A stretch of DNA of 8,392 nucleotides from CAYJFK01 sp964369475 (GTDB lineage: Bacteria; Bacillota; Clostridia; Oscillospirales; Feifaniaceae), in NCBI GenBank assembly GCA_964369475.1, contig CAYJFK010000082.1, forward strand, positions 1 to 8,392, written 5' to 3'. Of the stretch, positions 1 to 5,245 are shown one piece after another (within the stretch, counting starts at the first letter, position 1; each line of letters begins with the position of its first letter). Both the position numbers and the translations under genes were made by a program. A model generated the notes under the pieces. The model saw nothing but the letters and a program-made list of their open reading frames with translations, was not told the DNA's origin and ran no database searches.

Positions 1-78
1 ACCCTGATGGTGCCCCCTCGCCGCTCCCCCTCCTTCCGAAGGGGCTATATTTTATCTTTTTCTCCAGCCTGAAAAGCC
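1..78. repeat. Right end of a dispersed repeat (copy 1)
   Basis: This stretch is nearly identical to 6632-6710. The first 30 bases match exactly, and the remainder differs by a few substitutions and one-base indels. Its left part lies outside the window. The copy ends directly at the terminator hairpin at 72-103. No plausible protein is encoded. It is read as one end of the same MITE-like element described at 6533-6710. Confidence 0.8.
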
Positions 79-103
79 TATCCAAAACGGATAGGCTTTT
101 TTT
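72..103 (+). terminator. Intrinsic terminator hairpin
   Basis: Arms 72-83 (AAAAGCCTATCC) and 89-100 are perfect reverse complements around a 5-nt loop, with seven Ts from 97 to 103. The A-rich left flank means it could also work leftward. It would end a rightward transcript whose gene lies before the window. Positions 104-181 between it and the next hairpin are AT-rich with nothing recognisable. Confidence 0.75.
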
Positions 104-181
104 ATATAGATAAAATCTAACCTTTCATTTAAAAAAATTCAAACACCCAAATTTCATTAACCGCAAGAATCACGCATAATA

Positions 182-239
182 AACGACCATCTCCTATTTG
201 AACTTTCAAGCTAAAATGTTCGAATAGGAGATGGTCGTT
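182..239 (-). terminator. Long hairpin downstream of the dockerin gene
   Basis: Arms 182-203 and 218-239 are complementary over 22 bp with one wobble-type mismatch (199/222) and a 14-nt loop. It lies about 60 nt past the stop of the leftward dockerin reading frame. On the minus strand the stem is followed by a weak T-rich stretch (GTTTATTATG). A terminator or mRNA 3'-end stabiliser is the simplest reading. A solo palindromic repeat is the alternative, because the arms are longer than in most terminators. Confidence 0.5.
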
Positions 240-301
240 AAACGTGGCTGTGGTGGCCGAAATATATGTATTAGATTTAAATAGGCCAAGTTGCTATATT
301 T

Positions 302-416
302 TTATTTCTCAAAGTATTTGCTGTTACGTGCCAGTGCAAGGTCGAGAAAGTTTACCTTGCCGTCGCCGTTTATGTCGGCATTTTGGTCTACACCATCATC
401 AGAGGTGCTTTTATTA
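302..416 (-). CDS. Dockerin-domain protein, C-terminal fragment
   Basis: On the minus strand an open frame runs from the assembly gap to a TAA at 304-302. Its last residues read NADINGDGKVNFLDLALARN followed by SKYFEK. This is a type I dockerin repeat: an EF-hand-like calcium loop with D, N, D, N and D at loop positions 1, 3, 5, 9 and 12, then the recognition helix. Dockerins normally have two such repeats and bind cohesin modules, docking extracellular enzymes onto cellulosome-type scaffolds or the cell surface. Only the last repeat is visible. The first repeat, any catalytic module and the start are lost at the N run (417-426). A single EF-hand-like repeat in another extracellular protein cannot be excluded. 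Confidence 0.75.
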
Positions 417-426
417 NNNNNNNNNN
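417..426. other. Assembly gap (10 N)
   Basis: Ten Ns, which is a scaffold join. It truncates the dockerin gene. The true distance and orientation of the sequence to the right are unknown. Confidence 0.98.
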
Positions 427-492
427 CCTGTGGGGGTTTTTTTTTTGTGGGGGGCCCCGGGGGGGGGGGGGGGGCCCCCCCCCCCCCCCCCC
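427..492. other. Low-quality homopolymer at contig edge
   Basis: Runs of T, G and C of about 10-20 bases each sit directly at the contig end, next to a repeat. Such poly-G/poly-C sequence is typical of assembly or base-calling error, so it should not be interpreted biologically. Confidence 0.75.
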
Positions 493-573
493 GCCGCTTA
501 TCCTTCTATAAAAAATTGCCAAAGCAATTTTTAACCATAGCTCTTACTTCTTAGTTATTAGTTCTTACTTAAC
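491..573 (-). repeat. Composite heptad/hairpin repeat, copy 1
   Basis: This matches 2556-2638 almost base for base at a constant offset of 2065 over the first ~65 bases. It contains a GCCGCTTATCC-type block, an AT-rich hairpin (511-532) and degenerate heptads on the pattern YTCTTAS (541-568). The stop codon of the membrane-protein gene (TAA at 567-565) lies inside the heptad tract, so the repeat forms the 3' end of that gene. Heptamer tandem repeats of this style resemble the STRR repeats known from cyanobacteria. Confidence 0.8.
511..532 (-). terminator. Terminator-like hairpin after cassette A
   Basis: AAAAATTGC and GCAATTTTT pair perfectly around a 4-nt loop. The hairpin is symmetric (A tract on one side, T tract on the other), so it could stop transcription from either side. 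It is the first hairpin past the membrane-protein stop codon. An identical hairpin follows pnp at 2576-2597. Confidence 0.55.
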
Positions 574-1092
574 CCCTTTGCTTACATCGCTTACAATCCG
601 CAAAATTCCCTCCGTTAGAACTATCACCAAAACAAGCAGTAAACCTGCCCACATCGGACTTATGTACACCTTGCCGCCAAAAACAATAGGCATCGCCCAC
701 AGCTCTAAAAACGACCACCCAATTACAGCCGCCGATATGCCCATCAGAACTGCTGCTCCGTGCACAAAGAAGGATAAGCCACCTTTATTATGCATATGTA
801 TCAGCGCCATTGCGGCCATCAAGGGAAGTATTACAAGAAGTCCTCCCACACCTCTCCATGCTCCGTAGACAAAAAGAGCAATCAGCGTGCCGACACAGCA
901 GGAAAAGGGTGAGAAGTTTTTAAGTTTAATATATCGATGCATTGCGAGTAGGATTATTATGTTAATAGCTGTGAAAAAGCCTATTTGCGGTAAATCAAAG
1001 GGAGTGGGGAGCCTAAGCTCGTACATGACAAAGCTAAGCACAAAAAGCACAAACATTGATAGATACATTTTTGATTTTGTTTTGGGGTTCAA
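565..1092 (-). CDS. Polytopic membrane protein, cassette A partner
   Basis: I do not recognise a family. The protein is about 175 aa and strongly hydrophobic, with five or six predicted membrane helices (roughly residues 9-25, 37-53, 62-79, 81-98, 107-130 and 147-165) and a short basic tail. A longer frame begins with GTG at 1101, but the only good Shine-Dalgarno (AAGGGGAG, 1108-1101) touches that codon. Its spacing fits a TTG at 1092-1090 (8 nt), so I place the start there; ATG codons follow at 1068 and 1056. The gene starts 27 nt after the stop of the secreted-protein gene on the same strand, so the two are almost certainly co-transcribed. Cassette B has the same order, which suggests a functional partner such as an export, anchoring or self-protection protein. 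That role is inference from position only. Confidence 0.75.
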   Translation of the reverse strand: MNPKTKSKMYLSMFVLFVLSFVMYELRLPTPFDLPQIGFFTAINIIILLAMHRYIKLKNFSPFSCCVGTLIALFVYGAWRGVGGLLVILPLMAAMALIHMHNKGGLSFFVHGAAVLMGISAAVIGWSFLELWAMPIVFGGKVYISPMWAGLLLVLVIVLTEGILRIVSDVSKGVK

Positions 1093-1119
1093 AAATCCCA
1101 CTCCCCTTTCACTACGCTA

Positions 1120-2133
1120 TCAAGTGTACAATATTACATCTCCATGTTCGACAATGTCATATCCTATGTTAATCAAGGTACTGCTTACAATGCTTAAAGC
1201 TGCATTTGCAAGGACGTTAAATGGCGAAAGAACCAACGCATATTCCATGACATGACCGGTTATACTGGCTACTGACGCATGTGCATACCCTCCATTGACA
1301 ATTACACGATCAGCTCCGTCGGATTCAATATTGTAAGTCGTATGCAGCCTTCCCTCTTTAACATATTCATATGAAAAATAACCGCCATTAAAACTCTGCG
1401 AACCTATATCAAATCTGTACCCTATGCTTAAACCATCTTGATAGTAGAAATGCTCAGAATAGGAATGTTGCCACGACAGCCTTTGAGGAGAACTATCTCT
1501 TGGTGTAGCTGCACTTTCGTGAATTCCTTTAGCATACCAAGTCAAATCCACATAAGTACCCGATGTATCCATTTCCATCCTGTATGTATCTCCACTAGAA
1601 TCATATCCAATAGCAGCTGTGGATACAGTGTCGGTACTTAGCGCAAAAGGCACTGCACTCCACTCCCAAGTTAATATAACAATAAATTTAGAGTCTTGCC
1701 CTGATATCGTTGCTAAATCTGTATCTGTGGTTAAATCAACCCACGGACTTGCCGCACTATATAACGCATCTCTGTATGTTTGCGGCACAATTTTTCCTTC
1801 AAGCGTTACGAGCTCTTTCAAGGCGGCTATTTGCTCGCTGTTGTACCCTGCCCCCACAAGAATTTCCTCGTCAAGCTTTGCCCTTTTTAGAACTTCGGCT
1901 TCATAGTCAAAAGCTCTAAACTCTTGAATATCAGCCAGTGTTAACCCCATGTCTAAAAGCTCGGCATTACTCTTTAACTCCATCTCTCTATAACGCTCAT
2001 ATTCGTTTATTGTTTCTACCGTTCTCTGCGGCATAACTTCCTCTGCCTGCATACCTGCACTCGCCCCAACAGGGAGTATACCGACGAGCATAACAACGCA
2101 CATAATAATTGCTAACAATCTTCTCTTTTTCAT
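1120..2133 (-). CDS. Secreted protein of unknown function, cassette A
   Basis: The protein is 337 aa. Residues 1-26 are a classical Sec signal peptide: basic MKKRR, a hydrophobic core, and cleavage expected after ASA (24-26). Residues about 38-115 are charged and probably helical, with two similar helix-turn units (MGLTLADIQEF at 62-72 and AGYNSEQIAAL at 95-105). Residues about 148-290 are rich in aromatics and beta-forming residues. Residues 298-325 are hydrophobic. The start is set at 2133 because the promoter-proximal leader and first 11 residues align with the cassette B gene, whose ribosome binding site is clear. Here the corresponding site is degraded to AAATGAG, and in-frame ATGs at 2139 and 2145 are possible alternatives. 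The membrane-protein gene follows after 27 nt. A pattern shared with the cassette B protein (GYxxSGD at 176-182, SW at 220-221) suggests distant homology. No function can be assigned. Confidence 0.8.
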   Translation of the reverse strand: MKKRRLLAIIMCVVMLVGILPVGASAGMQAEEVMPQRTVETINEYERYREMELKSNAELLDMGLTLADIQEFRAFDYEAEVLKRAKLDEEILVGAGYNSEQIAALKELVTLEGKIVPQTYRDALYSAASPWVDLTTDTDLATISGQDSKFIVILTWEWSAVPFALSTDTVSTAAIGYDSSGDTYRMEMDTSGTYVDLTWYAKGIHESAATPRDSSPQRLSWQHSYSEHFYYQDGLSIGYRFDIGSQSFNGGYFSYEYVKEGRLHTTYNIESDGADRVIVNGGYAHASVASITGHVMEYALVLSPFNVLANAALSIVSSTLINIGYDIVEHGDVILYT

Positions 2134-2150
2134 TTTCATTCTCATTTTCC

Positions 2151-2168
2151 ATTTGGCATTCGCCAAAT
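2151..2168 (-). promoter_or_regulatory. Leader stem-loop before cassette A start
   Basis: On the minus strand ATTTGGC, loop GAAT, GCCAAAT forms a 7-bp stem ending 17 nt before the start codon. Cassette B has the same stem and loop at 5211-5228, but its outermost pair is G-C instead of A-T. Both bases change together, which supports selection on RNA structure near the ribosome binding site. Confidence 0.6.
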
Positions 2169-2192
2169 ACATCAAGCAGACTTCACTTTCAC

Positions 2193-2204
2193 ACAATCGA
2201 TTGT
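2193..2204. promoter_or_regulatory. 12-bp palindrome, candidate operator A
   Basis: ACAATCGATTGT is a perfect palindrome that begins 7 nt after the proximal -10 hexamer, so it overlaps the expected transcription start. It is conserved exactly in cassette B (5175-5186). The position suits a repressor site, but no regulator is identified. Confidence 0.45.
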
Positions 2205-2211
2205 TAATACA

Positions 2212-2238
2212 ATTATATATATATATGCAAAATGTCAA
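2212..2238 (-). promoter_or_regulatory. Proximal promoter A with TA-tract spacer
   Basis: On the minus strand the -35 TTGACA (2238-2233) and the -10 TATAAT (2217-2212) are separated by only 15 nt, which is shorter than the usual 17. The spacer and -10 include a 13-nt alternating TA tract (2226-2214). The homologous promoter of cassette B has a 23-nt tract and a 25-nt spacer. Both hexamers match consensus perfectly. Confidence 0.65.
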
Positions 2239-2272
2239 TATGCCTCACTCCGAAACATTCCACAAAAAACCA

Positions 2273-2292
2273 ATTGTATTTTTGTATACAAT
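2273..2292. promoter_or_regulatory. Upstream inverted repeat, cassette A
   Basis: ATTGTAT and ATACAAT (7 bp each) flank a 6-nt centre. A 17-mer within it (GTATACAAAAATACAAT on the minus strand) is identical in cassette B at 5080-5096. In both cassettes its 5' end lies 51 nt before the proximal -35 hexamer. This conserved position suggests a protein-binding site. Confidence 0.4.
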
Positions 2293-2370
2293 GACTGTTT
2301 TTTTTAATTAAAACACAAAAATTTTATATTTTTCTCATTTTTGAATCACCATTCCTAATTTTATAACTAA

Positions 2371-2399
2371 ATTATACAATATCACCAACAATATGTCAA
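2371..2399 (-). promoter_or_regulatory. Distal consensus promoter, cassette A
   Basis: On the minus strand TTGACA (2399-2394), a 17-nt spacer and TATAAT (2376-2371) form a perfect SigA-type promoter. It lies 161 nt upstream of the proximal promoter. Cassette B has the same arrangement at 4981-5009. The stretch between the two promoters is AT-rich and contains no reading frame of note. Confidence 0.7.
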
Positions 2400-2403
2400 C
2401 GCC

Positions 2404-2503
2404 CCACTCCACAAAAAAGCGGCGTGGGCCCCAAAGTGGCCCCCCCCAAATACATAAAAAAAAAAATTACAAAACCAATTTTAAAAAAAACACTTAAATA
2501 TTT
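2404..2503. other. Low-complexity contig end
   Basis: GC-rich palindromic fragments (for example GGCGTGGGCCCC with GTGGCCCC) are followed by long A runs up to the gap. It resembles the GGGCGTGGTCC... block on the other side of the gap (2531-2551), so the assembly probably broke inside a repeat. There is no coding signal. Confidence 0.5.
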
Positions 2504-2513
2504 NNNNNNNNNN
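2504..2513. other. Assembly gap (10 N)
   Basis: Ten Ns mark a second scaffold join, between the regulatory region of cassette A and the pnp-containing contig. The adjacency of cassette A and pnp therefore rests on scaffolding only. Confidence 0.98.
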
Positions 2514-2530
2514 CCCAACAACAAAAATAC

Positions 2531-2551
2531 GGGCGTGGTCCAACACCGCCC
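2531..2551. repeat. GC-rich hairpin repeat near the gap
   Basis: GGGCGTG at 2531-2537 pairs with CACCGCCC at 2544-2551 with one bulged base. Short GC-rich palindromes of this type are common intergenic repeats in gut Clostridia. It sits beside the composite repeat and may be part of it. Confidence 0.4.
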
Positions 2552-2555
2552 CCTA

Positions 2556-2661
2556 CCGCCACTTATCCTTCAATAAAAAATTGCCAAAGCAATTTTTAAC
2601 CATAGCTCTTACTTCTTAGTTCTTAGTTCTTAGCTCTTAGTTCTTAACTCTTACCTCTTAC
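2556..2661 (-). repeat. Composite heptad/hairpin repeat, copy 2
   Basis: This is the second copy of the repeat at 491-573. It is longer here: a CCGCCACTTATCC block, the hairpin at 2576-2597, then eight consecutive heptads on the pattern YTCTTAN (2606-2661), three of them exactly TTCTTAG. It begins 12 nt after the pnp stop codon in the direction of transcription. Copy number differs between the two copies (about four versus eight heptads), as expected of slippage. Confidence 0.85.
2576..2597 (-). terminator. Terminator-like hairpin after pnp
   Basis: AAAAATTGC and GCAATTTTT pair around a 4-nt loop, with A/T tracts on both sides. It lies about 77 nt past the pnp stop and is identical to the hairpin after cassette A. 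It probably serves as the 3' end of the pnp transcript. Confidence 0.6.
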
Positions 2662-2673
2662 CTAACTCAAGAA

Positions 2674-4773
2674 CTACTGCTTCTCCGGCTTAGGCATACA
2701 ATCCTTACGAGACAAATTAACTCTGCCCTTCTCGTCGATCTCCATAACCTTAACCTTAATTTCATCGCCAACGCTCACGACATCTTCGACCTTCTCAACC
2801 CTCTTGTGGTCAAGCTTGCTAATGTGAACAAGGCCTTCCTTGCCGGGGGCAAACTCGACAAATGCACCAAATGTCATAAGTCTTGTAACCTTGCCTACAA
2901 ACTCGCTGCCAACTTCGGGATCTTTAGCAATTGCCTCTATCATCTTAAGCGCACGATCGCCCGACTCGGCATCGACCGCCGCAATGAAGATCGAGCCGTC
3001 GTCCTCGATGTCGATCTTGCAACCTGTGTCAGCAGTAATCTTCTGAATAACCTTACCACCAGGTCCTATAACCTCTCTGATCTTGTCTACATCTATAATA
3101 GTTCTGATCATCTTAGGCGCATACTTCGATAGCTCTGCACGAGGGGCAGGGATAACAGGGAGCATAACATCGTCTAAAATCTTGCATCTTGCATCGAATG
3201 TTATGTCAAGCGCCGACTTTATAATTGGGGCTGTAAGTCCGTCTATCTTAAGATCCATCTGAATGGCTGTAATGCCGTCCTTTGTGCCCGCTACCTTAAA
3301 GTCCATGTCGCCAAAGAAGTCCTCGATGCCCTGAATGTCAACAAATGTCATCCATCTGTCGCCCTCAGTGATAAGACCCGACGAAATACCGGCAACAGGA
3401 GCTTTAATCGGCACGCCTGCGTCCATAAGAGCAAGTGTCGAGCCGCATATTGCACCCTGCGAGGTCGAGCCGTTGGAGGATAGAACTTCCGAAACAAGTC
3501 TTATTGTATATGGGAATTCTTCCTCTGTCGGAAGAACTGGAACAAGCGCCTTTTCAGCAAGCGCACCATGACCTATCTCACGACGGCCTGCACCTCTCGA
3601 GGGGCGAGCCTCGCCGACCGAGTAGGAGGGGAAATTGTAGTGGTGAAGGTATCTCTTGTACTCCTCCGAGTCGATACCGTCGAGTAGCTGTGCCTCACGC
3701 ATTGTGCCAAGCGTTGCAACTGTAAGCACCTGCGTTTGACCTCTTGTAAACATGCCTGTACCGTGTGTGCGAGGTAGAAGCGATACTTCCGACGCCAAGG
3801 GGCGCATTTCCATAAGCTCACGACCGTCGACCCTCTTGCCCTCGTCGAGCAGTGCACGGCGAACAACATGCTTTTGTGTTAGATAGATAGCTTCTGCAAG
3901 CATTCCGTCTGTAATTTCCTCATCGGAAAAATGCTCTCTTGCCTTGTCCGAAACAATGGCAAGTTTTTGGTCTCTAACATTCTTATCGTCGTTGAATAGT
4001 GCCTCACGCACCATATCTACGGCAAATTCTTTATAGCTTGCAAGGAAGTCCGCATCGAGCGCTCTCGACTCGAAAGGAATTTTCTCCTTGCCGATCTCCT
4101 TAACCATGTCATTTATAAATGCAACCATCTTTGTGTTTTCTTCGTGCGCCGCCATAATTGCATCGTACATCTGACCATTCGGTATCTCGTTTGCGCCTGC
4201 CTCTATCATAGCCACCTTGTCGTGAGTAGATGCAACTGTAAGCGTTAGATCGCTCTTTGCACGCTGCTCCTCGGTGGGATTCATTATTAGTTCTTCATCT
4301 ATCATTCCGACAGAGATAGATGCAATTGGCCCATTCCACGGAATGTCCGATATTGCAACGGCAATCGATGCGCCGTTCATTGCTACTATCTCGGGAAGGT
4401 GATCGCCGTCTGCCGACATAACTGTCGTAACAATGCAAACATCGTTTCTCATATCCTTGGGGAAAAGGGGGCGCATAGGTCTGTCGATAACACGAGAGGC
4501 AAGTATAGCCTTCTCGCTCGGTCTGCCCTCACGCTTCATAAACGAGCCGGGGATTTTACCTACTGCGTATAGCTTTTCTTCAAAATCGACCGATAGGGGG
4601 AAGAAGTCTATACCGTCCCTCGGTCTCTCGCTCATTGTTGCTGTGCAAAGCACGGAAGTTTCACCGTAATGCACAAGACAAGACCCATTAGCAAGCCCTG
4701 CCATCTTACCTACCTCGACCTTAAAAGGACGACCGGCAAGCGTCGTTTCAAACACTTTGAAATTCTCAAACAT
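2674..4773 (-). CDS. pnp: Polynucleotide phosphorylase
   Basis: PNPase degrades RNA 3' to 5' by phosphorolysis, releasing nucleoside diphosphates, and acts as a trimer in mRNA turnover. The 699-aa length and full domain order match the family. The first RNase PH-like domain covers about 10-145 and includes GRPSEKAILASRVIDRPMRP at 83-102. A helical linker follows, then the second RNase PH core (about 312-535) with YSVGEARPS and GRREIGHG at 384-403, the phosphate-binding SSNGSTSQGAICG at 432-444 and the active-site GDMDFKVAGT at 488-497. The KH domain carries GPGG at 570-573 and the S1 domain covers about 622-690. The ATG at 4773 is supported by GGAGGA (4786-4781) at 7-nt spacing. No rpsO is adjacent, although rpsO-pnp is the common order in many bacteria. 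The gene appears to be transcribed alone. Confidence 0.98.
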   Translation of the reverse strand: MFENFKVFETTLAGRPFKVEVGKMAGLANGSCLVHYGETSVLCTATMSERPRDGIDFFPLSVDFEEKLYAVGKIPGSFMKREGRPSEKAILASRVIDRPMRPLFPKDMRNDVCIVTTVMSADGDHLPEIVAMNGASIAVAISDIPWNGPIASISVGMIDEELIMNPTEEQRAKSDLTLTVASTHDKVAMIEAGANEIPNGQMYDAIMAAHEENTKMVAFINDMVKEIGKEKIPFESRALDADFLASYKEFAVDMVREALFNDDKNVRDQKLAIVSDKAREHFSDEEITDGMLAEAIYLTQKHVVRRALLDEGKRVDGRELMEMRPLASEVSLLPRTHGTGMFTRGQTQVLTVATLGTMREAQLLDGIDSEEYKRYLHHYNFPSYSVGEARPSRGAGRREIGHGALAEKALVPVLPTEEEFPYTIRLVSEVLSSNGSTSQGAICGSTLALMDAGVPIKAPVAGISSGLITEGDRWMTFVDIQGIEDFFGDMDFKVAGTKDGITAIQMDLKIDGLTAPIIKSALDITFDARCKILDDVMLPVIPAPRAELSKYAPKMIRTIIDVDKIREVIGPGGKVIQKITADTGCKIDIEDDGSIFIAAVDAESGDRALKMIEAIAKDPEVGSEFVGKVTRLMTFGAFVEFAPGKEGLVHISKLDHKRVEKVEDVVSVGDEIKVKVMEIDEKGRVNLSRKDCMPKPEKQ

Positions 4774-4804
4774 TTTTTATTCCTCCATTTCTCTTAACCT
4801 ATAT

Positions 4805-4832
4805 AGTATATCACGAAAAATATGAATGTACA
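4805..4832 (-). promoter_or_regulatory. Candidate pnp promoter
   Basis: On the minus strand TGTACA (4832-4827, four of six to consensus), a 16-nt spacer and TATACT (4810-4805, five of six) lie about 30 nt before the pnp start codon. This is the best match in the short leader. Homology would be needed to confirm it. Confidence 0.45.
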
Positions 4833-4980
4833 GTTAATTTTTGATGAATTCTTAATTTTTTTGAGAATATAAAAAAGCTTGCGTTTTAGGGCAAAAAACA
4901 CACAATTTAACAGCACACTGAAGGGCAATCGCCTTTAAGCACCTGTTGAATATTATTTCATTGATTTGAATATAGTGTTA
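4833..4980. other. Intergenic stretch without genes
   Basis: This is AT-rich sequence between the divergent pnp and cassette B transcription units. The only structure I see is a short hairpin at 4921-4936 (AAGGGC, loop AATC, GCCTTT with one G-T pair) lacking a T tract. No reading frame here has a ribosome binding site. Confidence 0.5.
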
Positions 4981-5009
4981 TTGACAAAATATTAGCTTTA
5001 TTGTATAAT
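4981..5009 (+). promoter_or_regulatory. Distal consensus promoter, cassette B
   Basis: TTGACA (4981-4986), exactly 17 nt, then TATAAT (5004-5009) is a perfect SigA-type promoter. It lies 150 nt upstream of the proximal -35, and the leader to the start codon would be about 230 nt. It is the counterpart of 2399-2371 in cassette A, and both share ATTGTATAAT around the -10. Confidence 0.7.
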
Positions 5010-5076
5010 ATAATTAGTTAATTATGTATTATTGATATAGTTTGCTAAATTGCTTATATTTTATCGTTTTATGTAT

Positions 5077-5096
5077 ATCGTATACAAAAATACAAT
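5077..5096. promoter_or_regulatory. Upstream inverted repeat, cassette B
   Basis: ATCGTAT and ATACAAT flank a 6-nt centre with one mismatch. It contains the same 17-mer found upstream of cassette A, again with its 5' end 51 nt before the proximal -35. Confidence 0.4.
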
Positions 5097-5130
5097 ATAC
5101 ATTTTGTAGAGTATTTTCGCATAAGAGTTA

Positions 5131-5167
5131 TTGACATTTTGAATATATATATATATATATATATAAT
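5131..5167 (+). promoter_or_regulatory. Proximal promoter B with long TA-tract spacer
   Basis: TTGACA (5131-5136) is followed by a 23-nt alternating TA tract (5143-5165) that ends in TATAAT (5162-5167). The consensus -10 is 25 nt from the -35, too far for normal SigA binding. A weaker TATATA at 5154-5159 would be at 17 nt. The tract is exactly 10 nt longer than in cassette A, so the two promoters should differ in strength. Confidence 0.6.
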
Positions 5168-5174
5168 TGTATTA

Positions 5175-5186
5175 ACAATCGATTGT
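5175..5186. promoter_or_regulatory. 12-bp palindrome, candidate operator B
   Basis: ACAATCGATTGT is identical in sequence to the cassette A palindrome and starts 7 nt after TATAAT. The flanking ATTGTAT heptamers (5167-5173 and 5182-5188) repeat the motif seen at the upstream inverted repeat. Confidence 0.45.
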
Positions 5187-5210
5187 ATGAAAGTGTAGTC
5201 TGCTTGAGTT

Positions 5211-5228
5211 GTTTGGCGAATGCCAAAC
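5211..5228 (+). promoter_or_regulatory. Leader stem-loop before cassette B start
   Basis: GTTTGGC, loop GAAT, GCCAAAC forms a 7-bp stem that ends 3 nt before the ribosome binding site AAAGGAG (5232-5238). The outer pair is G-C here and A-T in cassette A, a compensatory change. It could modulate translation or protect the mRNA 5' region. Confidence 0.6.
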
Positions 5229-5245
5229 GGCAAAGGAGAATTAAA

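Noticed and set aside
244..554. Plus-strand frames with poly-proline/poly-glycine stretches across the gap
   Set aside because: They run through Ns and homopolymer artefact and lie antisense to the dockerin repeat.
887..1255. Plus-strand frame overlapping both cassette A genes
   Set aside because: It is antisense to two genes with clear signal or membrane character and lacks a start signal.
2606..2661. CRISPR array suggested by regularly repeated heptads
   Set aside because: The repeats are contiguous 7-mers with no spacers, so this is a simple tandem repeat.
2806..3132. Plus-strand frames inside pnp, and minus-strand frames inside the transporter gene
   Set aside because: These are shadows of strongly coding genes on the other strand, with no ribosome binding sites and no recognisable domains.
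5183..5245. N-terminal extension of the cassette B protein (and 2134-2238 for cassette A) through the open leader frame
   Set aside because: The extension covers the palindrome, stem-loop and ribosome binding site. The strong AAAGGAG at 5232-5238 fixes the start at 5246. The similar peptide LANAK in both simply reflects conserved leader DNA.
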